A DNA stretch of 64,000 nucleotides, taken from positions 3,094,501 to 3,158,500 of the forward strand of contig NZ_CP146232.1 in assembly GCF_037040815.1 (NCBI RefSeq), written 5' to 3'. The number at the start of each line of letters is the position of its first letter. Within the stretch, counting starts at the first letter, position 1. This stretch comes from Pararoseomonas sp. SCSIO 73927. Lineage in GTDB: Bacteria > Pseudomonadota > Alphaproteobacteria > Acetobacterales > Acetobacteraceae. The notes under the pieces are model-generated. The model worked only from the letters and a program-made list of their open reading frames with translations. It did not search any database and was not told the origin of the DNA. This document shows, in pieces, positions 8,721-16,747 of the stretch. The translations under genes and the position numbers were made by a program.

Positions 8721-9806
8721 ATGCCCCAGCAAGGGCCTCCATCGGCGTGGCGCATCGGGCGCAGGCGGCTCGCCCCGGCCGCGCTGGCCCCGGCCCTGCT
8801 TACCCTGGCCGCGCCGGAGGCCCGGGCGCAGGCGCGGGACCTCACGGTCGTCTCCTGGGGCGGCGCTTACCAAGACGTGCAGCGCGAGGTGTTCTTCCGC
8901 CCCTTCCAGCGCGCCACCAACGGCCGCCTGCTGGAGGAGACCTGGGACGGCGGCATGGATTCGCTGCGCGACCGCTCCCGCACCGCCCGCTGGGACCTCG
9001 TGCAGCTGGAGGGGGACGAGCTGCTGCTCGGCTGCGAGGAAGGGCTGCTGGAGCGAATCGCGCCCGAGGATGTGGGCGGCGCGGAGCGCTACCTGCCGGG
9101 CGCGCTCACCCGCTGCGGCGTTGGCAACATCCTCTACGGCTTCGTCCTCTCCTACCGGCGCGGCGGGGTCGCGCCGGAGGGCTGGGCCGATTTCTTCGAC
9201 ACCGCCCGCTTCCCGGGCCCGCGCGGGATGCGCCGCGGCGCCAAGACGACGCTGGAGATCGCCCTGCTGGGCGCCGGGATGGCGCCCGAGGCCGTCTATC
9301 CCGCGCTCGCGACCGACGAAGGGCTGGCCCGCGCCTTCCGCCGCCTGGACGCGATCCGCCCGGCCATCCGCTGGTGGGACCAGGGCAGCGAGCCCCCGCG
9401 GGCGCTGGCCGCCGGCGAGGTGACGATGGCCGTGGCCTATAATGGCCGGATCGACGCCGCCAATCGCGAGGATTCGGCCGATCTCGGCATCGTCTGGGCC
9501 GGGCAGCTCCTGGCGCAGGACAGCTGGGCGATCCTGCGCGGCAGCCCGAACCGTGAGCGCGCCCTGGCCTTCCTGCGCTTCGCCGGCGACCCCGTGGTTC
9601 AGGCCGGGCTGCCCCCGCGCATTCCCTACGGCGTCACGGCCCGGGGCGCGGAGAGCGGGCTGCCGGACGACGTGCTGGCGAACCTGCCCACCGCCCCGGA
9701 CAACGCCCGCGACGCCCTGCGGGTCGACGACGCCTTCTGGCGCGCCAACTTGGACCGGCTGGAGCGCCGCTTCTCCGCCTGGGCGGCCGGCGGCCCCGGA
9801 CGCTGA
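8721..9806 (+). CDS. Periplasmic substrate-binding protein of a polyamine-type ABC importer
   Basis: A 361-residue PotD/PotF-like solute-binding protein. It has a long N-terminal export signal with an RRR motif (IGRRRLAPAAL) and an AQA cleavage region near residue 37, then the family opening LTVVSWGGAYQDVQREVFFRPF. Later family marks include MAVAYNGRI and an AQDSWAI segment. Members bind putrescine, spermidine or other small cations, and the substrate here cannot be fixed from sequence. It sits between the ATPase and two permeases. Its stop lies inside a 14-bp tandem duplication. Confidence 0.88.
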   Translation: MPQQGPPSAWRIGRRRLAPAALAPALLTLAAPEARAQARDLTVVSWGGAYQDVQREVFFRPFQRATNGRLLEETWDGGMDSLRDRSRTARWDLVQLEGDELLLGCEEGLLERIAPEDVGGAERYLPGALTRCGVGNILYGFVLSYRRGGVAPEGWADFFDTARFPGPRGMRRGAKTTLEIALLGAGMAPEAVYPALATDEGLARAFRRLDAIRPAIRWWDQGSEPPRALAAGEVTMAVAYNGRIDAANREDSADLGIVWAGQLLAQDSWAILRGSPNRERALAFLRFAGDPVVQAGLPPRIPYGVTARGAESGLPDDVLANLPTAPDNARDALRVDDAFWRANLDRLERRFSAWAAGGPGR

Positions 9807-9828
9807 TGAGGGTGCGCTGATGAGGGTG
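9801..9828. repeat. 14-bp tandem duplication at the binding-protein/permease junction
   Basis: CGCTGATGAGGGTG occurs twice head to tail (9801-9814 and 9815-9828), followed by a partial third copy, CGCTGAGG. The first copy contains the stop of the binding-protein gene, and each copy brings an ATG-AGG-GTG triplet series. It lengthens the spacer before the permease start at 9837. Confidence 0.9.
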
Positions 9829-9836
9829 CGCTGAGG

Positions 9837-10958
9837 ATGGGCTCGTTGAGGCCGGAACCCCTCCGCGCCGCGCTGCTGGCGGCCCCGCTGGCGCTGCTGG
9901 TCCTGCTCGGGGCCCTGGCGCCGCTGGGCCTCCTGCTCCGGCGCGGCACGGCGGAGACGGAGGTGGCGCCGGCCCTGCCGCGCACCCTGCGCGTGCTGCG
10001 CCAGTGGGACGGGAACAACCTGCCCGACGACGTGGCCTTCGAGGCGCTGGCGGCGGATCTGGCCGCGCTGCGGGCCGCGGGGCCGGCGGGGGCGGAGGCG
10101 ATGGCCCGCGCGGCGGAGCGCCTGGCCGCCGACGTGCCCGCCCTGCGCGAGGTGCTGCCCGGAACCGCCGAGATCGCGGAGAGGACGCGCACCACCCGCG
10201 CCGCCGCTATCCTCGTCGCCGATCCCGCCTGGGGCGACCCCGAGAGCTGGGCGGCGCTGCGCCGGGCCGGGCAGGGGACGTCGGGCTTCCATCTTCTCTC
10301 CGCCGTCGGGCTGCGGCTCACGGCCGAGGGGGGGCTGGAGGACAGCCCGCGGGGGCCCCACGCGCGGGCCGTCCTCGCGCGCGGCCTCGGCGCGGCGGTG
10401 CTGGCGGTGCTGGGCTGCCTTCTCCTCGCTTGGCCGCTGGCCCGGCTGATTGCGGAGGCGCGGCCGGGCCGGGCCGCGGCGCTGGCCGTCCTGACCCTGC
10501 TTCCCCTGCTCTCCGGCGAGGCCGCGCGGGCCGCCGGCTGGGCCGCGCTGCTGGAGGCCGGGCCGGGGGTGGCCCTTATCGCGACGATCCTCGGCCTGCT
10601 GCCGCTGATGGTGCTGCCGATCGCCCTCTCCCTGCGCCGGGCGGGGCCGCGCCTGCCGCGGGCGGCGGCGGCGCTCGGGCTGCCGCCGCGGAAGGTGTTC
10701 TGGCGCGTCCGCCTGCCCCTCGCCCGGCGGGGGATCGCGGTGGGCTGCGCCCTCGTCCTCGCGCAGGCGCTGGGAGGCTTCATCGTGCCAGGGCTGCTTG
10801 ATCCCGGCTTGTCCCTGACCGCCGGCGTGCTGGCCGCCGCCGCCCGCGCCGGAGATTGGGGGCAGGCGGGCGCGCTGGCCGCCCTGCTCCTCCTGCCGCT
10901 GCTGCCCGCCACCTTCCTGCTGCGCCGGGGCATGCGGGGCCGGGATATGCGGGCGTGA
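9837..10958 (+). CDS. ABC importer inner-membrane permease 1 (PotB-like)
   Basis: A 373-residue permease. An N-terminal membrane segment (about 10-30) is followed by an unusually long periplasmic stretch of about 140 residues, then a cluster of membrane helices. The cytoplasmic EAA-type coupling loop, [18 protein letters not shown], that docks on the ATPase is recognisable, consistent with a binding-protein-dependent transport permease. It follows the binding protein by 30 bp and overlaps permease 2 by four bases (GTGA). Confidence 0.85.
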   Translation: MGSLRPEPLRAALLAAPLALLVLLGALAPLGLLLRRGTAETEVAPALPRTLRVLRQWDGNNLPDDVAFEALAADLAALRAAGPAGAEAMARAAERLAADVPALREVLPGTAEIAERTRTTRAAAILVADPAWGDPESWAALRRAGQGTSGFHLLSAVGLRLTAEGGLEDSPRGPHARAVLARGLGAAVLAVLGCLLLAWPLARLIAEARPGRAAALAVLTLLPLLSGEAARAAGWAALLEAGPGVALIATILGLLPLMVLPIALSLRRAGPRLPRAAAALGLPPRKVFWRVRLPLARRGIAVGCALVLAQALGGFIVPGLLDPGLSLTAGVLAAAARAGDWGQAGALAALLLLPLLPATFLLRRGMRGRDMRA

Positions 10959-11658
10959 GCCGCCCTCTCGCCCTCCTGTCTGTCGCGCTGCTGCTGGCGC
11001 CCCTGGCGGGGCTCCTCCTGGCGGGCGGCGCGGGGGAGGGCACGGGAGCGGCGCTCCTGAACAGCCTTCTCGTCGCTCTCGCCGCCGCCGCCGTGGCGGC
11101 GCCGCTCGGCGCCATGGCCGGGGCGGGGCTGCGGGGCCGCTTCCTCGGGCGCGGCCCCGTCCTGGCGCTGGTGGCCCTGCCGGTCCTGCTGCCGCCCGTC
11201 CTCCCGGCCGCCGCCGTTCTGCTGGCCGTGGAGCGCCTGGGCGAGGGGACGCGGCTGCCCGGCCTGGCGCTGTGGCACGCGCTGCTCGGCGCGCCGATGG
11301 TGGCCGCGCTCACCCTCGCGGCGCTGGATCGCGTGGACCCGCGCCTCTCGCGGGCGGCCCAGGCCTGCGGGGCGGAGCCCGAGGCGGCGGCGCGGCTGCT
11401 GCTGCGGCCGCACTTCCGGCGCGCGACGGCGCTCGGCGCGGCGCTCGTCCTCGCCCTCTCGCTGGGGGAGAGCGGGGCGGCCGTCCTCCTCCGGGCGGAG
11501 ACCCTGCCGGCCTCGGTGCTGGCCGGCGGCCCGCCGCTGGCGCCCGTGCTCGTCGCGCTCGTCCTCGGTGCCGTTTTGTTGCTCCGCCCGGGGCGGCCGG
11601 GCGCGTCCTCCGGCGTTCTCCCTGCGCCACGAGCCCCCACCTCAGAGGAGAAGACGCC

Positions 11659-11662
<4 letters not shown>
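10955..11662 (+). CDS. ABC importer inner-membrane permease 2 (PotC-like)
   Basis: A 235-residue hydrophobic protein of about six membrane segments and the second permease of the importer. The coupling loop appears as [21 protein letters not shown]. The start is a GTG within the GTGA overlap with permease 1, so translation is coupled. It is shorter than typical PotC (about 260). Its own stop overlaps the GTG of the superoxide dismutase gene by four bases in the same way. Confidence 0.83.
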
Positions 11663-12396
<734 letters not shown>

Positions 12397-12404
12397 GGCG
12401 CCCC

Positions 12405-12432
12405 GTCCGGGGAGGCTCCGGCCTCCCCGGAC
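12405..12432 (+). terminator. Strong hairpin after the ABC-importer/SOD operon
   Basis: A perfect 12-bp stem (12405-12416 with 12421-12432, core GTCCGGGGAGGC) with a TCCG loop starts 8 bp after the SOD stop. There is no T run, so termination may need Rho or the hairpin may protect the RNA end. Confidence 0.55.
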
Positions 12433-12436
12433 CCTG

Positions 12437-12727
12437 TCAGTCCCGTCGCGGCCTCGGCCGGCGAGGCGGAGGGGCGGGTCGGTCCGTCGCCGATGGCCTG
12501 TCGGAGACCTGCTGCGCCGCCCCGTTCCCGCGGCCGCTCAGGCATGACGCGGATACGGCCCGCGGCGTCGGCGGCCGGGTGCTCCAGGACATGGCGTAGA
12601 AGAGCGGCACCTTCTGGTCGCTCACCCGCACCAGGAAAGGCCCCGGCGCGTCCGGGGCATTGCAGTCGGAGGCCTGCGCCGAGCCTGCGGCGACGAGAAG
12701 CCCTGCCGCGACGGCGATGATCCGCAT
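12437..12727 (-). CDS. Small exported hypothetical protein
   Basis: A 96-residue open frame. Its first 20 residues are a clear signal peptide (IIAVAAGLLVAAGSAQAS), followed by SDCNAPDAPGPFLVRVSDQKV. A GGGGAGG ribosome site lies just upstream of the ATG. The second half becomes rich in Arg and Pro with less typical codon choice, so the true stop may have been lost by a frameshift or the tail may be non-functional. No family was recognised. It converges on the SOD operon. Confidence 0.45.
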   Translation of the reverse strand: MRIIAVAAGLLVAAGSAQASDCNAPDAPGPFLVRVSDQKVPLFYAMSWSTRPPTPRAVSASCLSGRGNGAAQQVSDRPSATDRPAPPPRRPRPRRD

Positions 12728-12806
12728 CCACGCCTCCCCTGATCCCGGGCGACACTCTAGGGTCTGTGCCGGAAGAGTGGGAAGGTGCCGCCGATGTCCG
12801 GTACGG

Positions 12807-14069
12807 CTAAAGGCCGACCGGCCTCCCGGCCACCACCACCGCCAGCGAATCCGGCAGCAGAATCCGCGCCGCCACCTCCGTCAGCCTCTCCCGCGTCAGC
12901 GCCTCCAGCCGGGCGGGGCGGTTGGCCAGCCAGTCAAGCGGGCGGTTGTTCCGCCGCAGGGCCAGCAGGATGTTCGCCACCTGCCGGGTGGAGGTGAAGG
13001 AGAGAGGCTGGCTGCCCGTGAGGTAGGCGATCGCCTCCTCCCGCTCCGCCGCCGTGGGGCCGGAAGCGGCCATCTTCGCCCATTCCCCGCGCAGGACGGA
13101 GAGGGTCTCGGCCATGCGGGCGTTCTCGGTCGCGACCGACCCCATGATGAGGCTGCGCCCCGCCACGGGCTCCGGCCCCGCGCCGATGCCGTAGGCCAGG
13201 CCCCGCTCCACCCGCACCGCCTGCATGAGCCGGGAGGAGAAGCCCCCGCCGGAGAGGATGCGGAGGACGACACCCGCCGCCTCCCAGTCCGGGTCGTCCA
13301 CCGCCAGCCCCTGGTGCCCGAAAACGGCGGCGGATTGCGGGCTCTCCATCGGCACCACGGTCACGCCGGTGGCGGCGAAGGGCGGGATGCGCGGAAGGCC
13401 GGAGGGCTCCTCGGACGGCCAGTCGCCGAAGAGGGCGGCCATCACGTCGCGCAGCTGCCCCACCGTGATCGCGCCGGAGGCGGCGACGAGGAGGCCGCCC
13501 TTGCGGAGCTGCCGCGCAGGCATCCCGCGCAGCGCGTCGCCGGTCAGGGTGGCGATGGTCTCGGCCGTGCCGCCGGGCGGGTGGCCGTAGGCGCCGGGAA
13601 GGGCGGCGGACCAGAAGGCGCGCCCGGCCTGGCCGCGCGGGTTCTCCAGCGCCTGGCGGGCGCCGGCGATGGCGCGGGCGCGCACCCGCTCGATGTCGCG
13701 CGCCTCCATCCGGGGCGCGGTCAGCGCCAGCCGGGCGAGGCGGGTCGCCTCCGGCAGGGCATCGCTCAGGCAGCGGAAGCTGCCGGAGAACTCGTCCCGG
13801 TCGGCGGAGAAGTTGAAGGAGATGGCGTTGTCGCGCATCGCCTCCTGGAAGGCGTTGGCGTCCAGGCTGCCGGCGCCTTCGGTCAGCAGGGCGGAGGCGA
13901 GGGCCACCGCGCCCTCCTGCCCCGCCGGGTCCAGCGCGGCGCCGCCGGGGATGGAGAAGGCGATGGAGATGACGGGGACGGAGTGGTCCTCCGCCAGCCA
14001 GGCGGTCACGCCGGCCGACTCCACCACCTGCACGGGCAGGGTGAAGCCGCTGGGGGTTCCCTCGCTCAT
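12807..14069 (-). CDS. M16 family peptidase-like protein, non-catalytic subunit
   Basis: A 420-residue protein with the insulinase/M16 fold. At the position where active members carry HxxEH it reads GAVALASALLTEGAG, so the zinc site is missing. The C-terminal half keeps the M16C pattern SSRLMQAVRVERGLAYGIGA. Such subunits pair with a catalytic partner to close the peptidase chamber. The partner is the preceding gene, whose stop overlaps this ATG by four bases (ATGA). The substrate is unknown. Confidence 0.88.
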   Translation of the reverse strand: MSEGTPSGFTLPVQVVESAGVTAWLAEDHSVPVISIAFSIPGGAALDPAGQEGAVALASALLTEGAGSLDANAFQEAMRDNAISFNFSADRDEFSGSFRCLSDALPEATRLARLALTAPRMEARDIERVRARAIAGARQALENPRGQAGRAFWSAALPGAYGHPPGGTAETIATLTGDALRGMPARQLRKGGLLVAASGAITVGQLRDVMAALFGDWPSEEPSGLPRIPPFAATGVTVVPMESPQSAAVFGHQGLAVDDPDWEAAGVVLRILSGGGFSSRLMQAVRVERGLAYGIGAGPEPVAGRSLIMGSVATENARMAETLSVLRGEWAKMAASGPTAAEREEAIAYLTGSQPLSFTSTRQVANILLALRRNNRPLDWLANRPARLEALTRERLTEVAARILLPDSLAVVVAGRPVGL

Positions 14070-15514
14070 GGTGCGCGGACGCCCTCCGGCAGCAGCCAGC
14101 CCGTGAGGGAGGGGTGGGTGAAGACGGCGCGGGCGGCGGCCATCACCGCCTCCGGCGTCACGGCGCGGATGCGGGCGGGCCAGTGCTCCACCGAATCGGC
14201 GGGTAAGCCGATGGCCAGCGCCCCGCCGAGCAGGCGCGGGGCGGCGCCGATGCCGTCGACCGAGAGCATGACGCCGGCGGTGAGCTGGCGCTGGCTGCGC
14301 GCCACCTCCTCCGCCGTTACGCCCCCGTCCAGCACGCGGGAGACCTCCTCCTCGACCGCGGCCTCCAGCCTCGCGGGCGTCGTGTCGCCGCGCGGGGTGG
14401 CGTAGAGGGCGAAGGAGTCCGCGCCGAGGCTGTCGCTGTCGTAGCCGGCGCCCGCCGCGATCGCGAGGCCGCCCTGCACCAGCGCCCGGTGCAGGCGCGA
14501 GCCCGGCCCGCCGCCGAGGAGGTGCGCGAGCACCTCCAGCGGGTGGGAATGGGCCATGTCGGCCTCCGCCCGGCCCCAGGTGAGGGTGGGCGCGATCCAG
14601 GAGCGCAGCATCTGCGCCTCCCGCACGCCGGAGTCGTTGCGGACGATGCGGGCTTCCAGCGGGGCGGGCGGCGGGTCGGCGCGGCGGCGGACGATCGGCT
14701 CGCCGGATTCGGCGCCGCCGTACTCGTCCTCTACCACGCGGCGCAGCGCCGCCTCCTCCACCGCGCCGTTGACCACCAGCACGGCATTGGCCGGGTTGTA
14801 CCAGCGGCGGTGGAAGGCGACGATGTCGTCCCGGCTGATGGCCCGGATATCCTCCGGCCAGCCGATGATCGGGCGCCCCCGCCAGTGCTGGCGGCCCCAC
14901 AGGGTGGCGTCGTAGAGCTCGCGGAAGCGGGCGCGCGGGTTGCTGTCCGTGCGCTGCCGCCGCTCCTCCAGGATCACGGCGCGCTCGGGCTCCACGCCCT
15001 CCGCCGGGTAGAGCGGCGCGCGGAGGCGGTCCGCCTCCATCATCGCCACGAGCTTCAGCCGGGTGGCCTCCACCGTCTGGTGGTAGGCGGTCACGTCGCG
15101 GGAGGTGAAGGCGTTGTCCTGCCCGCCCTCGCGGGCCACGCGGCGGGAGAACTCGCCGTCCGGCACGTGCTCGCTGCCCTTGAACATCATGTGCTCAAGG
15201 AAGTGGGCGAGGCCGGAGCGGCCCTCCGGGTCATCCCCGGCGCCGACGCCGTAGAACAGGTAGTGCGCCACCACGGGCGCGCCGCGCGTGCCGACATGGG
15301 CGACGCGCAGCCCGTTCGGCATCCGCCACAGGGTAGCGCCGAAGAGCGGCCGATCCGCCGGGATGGGCTGCGGGGCCGGCAGGACGGCCGGGGTCGCCAG
15401 CGGTTCGGTGGCGGCGGCGGGCGCCGGTGCGGCGGGCGCGCGGCGGGCCAGGGCGGGGCTTGCCGCGGCGGCGGCCAGGGCGGCGCGGCGGGTCAGGTGG
15501 GGCATTCCCGGCAT
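14066..15514 (-). CDS. M16 family zinc metallopeptidase, catalytic subunit
   Basis: A 482-residue insulinase-family peptidase. An N-terminal export signal (LTRRAALAAAAASPALARR, Tat-like) and a Pro/Ala linker lead to the M16 domain. The zinc motif HFLEH is present, with the third-ligand Glu region ERAVILEERRQR about 75 residues later, so it should be active in the periplasm. It is followed by the non-catalytic M16 gene with an ATGA overlap. It comes fourth in the order ileS, lspA, BamF-like, M16, M16. Confidence 0.92.
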   Translation of the reverse strand: MPGMPHLTRRAALAAAAASPALARRAPAAPAPAAATEPLATPAVLPAPQPIPADRPLFGATLWRMPNGLRVAHVGTRGAPVVAHYLFYGVGAGDDPEGRSGLAHFLEHMMFKGSEHVPDGEFSRRVAREGGQDNAFTSRDVTAYHQTVEATRLKLVAMMEADRLRAPLYPAEGVEPERAVILEERRQRTDSNPRARFRELYDATLWGRQHWRGRPIIGWPEDIRAISRDDIVAFHRRWYNPANAVLVVNGAVEEAALRRVVEDEYGGAESGEPIVRRRADPPPAPLEARIVRNDSGVREAQMLRSWIAPTLTWGRAEADMAHSHPLEVLAHLLGGGPGSRLHRALVQGGLAIAAGAGYDSDSLGADSFALYATPRGDTTPARLEAAVEEEVSRVLDGGVTAEEVARSQRQLTAGVMLSVDGIGAAPRLLGGALAIGLPADSVEHWPARIRAVTPEAVMAAARAVFTHPSLTGWLLPEGVRAP

Positions 15515-15586
15515 GTGGGGCGGCGTGGGGCGTGCGGGAATGGCCGGGCGGGCTCACCGATGTGAAAACCCGGCCCGGCCGGCATC

Positions 15587-16162
15587 CTAGAACAGGCCGT
15601 CCAGCAGGCCGCGCTGGCGGCGCTGGATGATCGGCGTCTCCCCGTTCTCCGGGGAGCGGCCGAGGGCCGAATTCTCCCGCAGCCGCTGGGACTCCCTCTG
15701 CGGGTCCAGCACGGTGCCCGGGCGGGGCGGGTCCTGCCAGAACATCATCCGCTCCACCACGTTCTGCTGCGGGCGGTCGAGCCGGAGGCTCTCCTCGTCC
15801 ACGCGGCGGCGGATGCTGTCATCCACGTTGCCCGCACCGGAGGCCCGGCCGGCCTGGGAGAGCAGGGCGGATTCGGCGGAGGAGGGGCGGTCCGTCCGGC
15901 CCTCGCCGAGGAGGGTGGAGGGGGCCAGCGTGCTCTCGCCCCGCTCGCGGGCGGAGAGCTCCTGCGGGCGCACGGCGCCGGGGCGCGGCGGCGGCAGGTT
16001 GCCGAGGCTCGGCGGGATGGAGAGGGGGGCGCGGGTGACGACCTGGAACTCGTCCGGGGCTTCACGCGTCAGGCCCAGCGTGCGCGCCGTGTCCTGGCAG
16101 CCGGCGATGGCCAGCATGGAGGGCAGCAGCAGCGAGGCCAGGAGGATGGGGCGGGATGTCAT
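15587..16162 (-). CDS. BamF-like lipoprotein (DUF3035 family)
   Basis: A 191-residue lipoprotein with the lipobox LAIAGC near residue 21. The body fits the alphaproteobacterial DUF3035 family described as the BamF subunit of the outer-membrane beta-barrel assembly machine: APDEFQVVTRAPLSIPP near the N-terminus and a conserved C-terminal RQRGLLDGLF. The ATG at 16162 starts directly at the signal peptide; an alternative 15 codons upstream adds nothing signal-like. It lies 66 bp after lspA, which encodes the enzyme that processes lipoproteins. Confidence 0.82.
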   Translation of the reverse strand: MTSRPILLASLLLPSMLAIAGCQDTARTLGLTREAPDEFQVVTRAPLSIPPSLGNLPPPRPGAVRPQELSARERGESTLAPSTLLGEGRTDRPSSAESALLSQAGRASGAGNVDDSIRRRVDEESLRLDRPQQNVVERMMFWQDPPRPGTVLDPQRESQRLRENSALGRSPENGETPIIQRRQRGLLDGLF

Positions 16163-16228
16163 GGCGACCGCTTCTCTAGCAAGAATGTGAGGGGGGCGGG
16201 AACCCAAGGCTTCGACCTGTCGGTTCTG

Positions 16229-16747
16229 TCATGCCGCCTCCCGCTCCGGCGGGCGGGCGGTGACGGCCTCGATCAGCAGCACGATCACGCCGAGGACGAT
16301 GGCGGCATCCGCCACGTTGAAGACGTACCAGTGCCAGCCCCAGGCATAGGCGTCCACGAAGTCCACCACGGCGCCGAAGCGGGCGCGGTCGATCACGTTG
16401 CCCACCGCGCCGCCGACGATGGCGCCGAGCGCGAGGGCGGTGCGCCGGTTCTCGGCCTTCGCCATCCAGCGGACGAGGAAGGCGGCGATGCCGGCCGCCA
16501 GCGCCGCCAGGGCCCAGGCGTGCCAGGGGGCGCTGCCGGAGAGCAGGCCGAAGGTGACGCCGCGGTTCCAGACCATGGTCAAATCCAGCCCGAAATCGCC
16601 ACCGCCCAGCAGGGGCACGTTGCGGCGGAGGGGGAGCTGGAGGACCTCCAGGATCCACCACTTGCTGGCCTGGTCCGCGACGAGGACCAGCAGGGCGAGG
16701 ATCAGACCCCTGCGGAGGTTCGCCCGGCCGTCGATCAGGGGTGCCAT
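16229..16747 (-). CDS. lspA: Lipoprotein signal peptidase (signal peptidase II)
   Basis: A 172-residue inner-membrane aspartyl peptidase with four membrane helices that cleaves prolipoprotein signal peptides. Motifs are VADQASKWW, VWNRGVTFGLL, GNVIDRARFG with the first catalytic Asp, and FNVADAAI with the second. The ATG overlaps the ileS stop by one base (TGATG), the classic ileS-lspA pair. It probably matures the BamF-like lipoprotein encoded next and BamB at 41.3 kb. Confidence 0.96.
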   Translation of the reverse strand: MAPLIDGRANLRRGLILALLVLVADQASKWWILEVLQLPLRRNVPLLGGGDFGLDLTMVWNRGVTFGLLSGSAPWHAWALAALAAGIAAFLVRWMAKAENRRTALALGAIVGGAVGNVIDRARFGAVVDFVDAYAWGWHWYVFNVADAAIVLGVIVLLIEAVTARPPEREAA

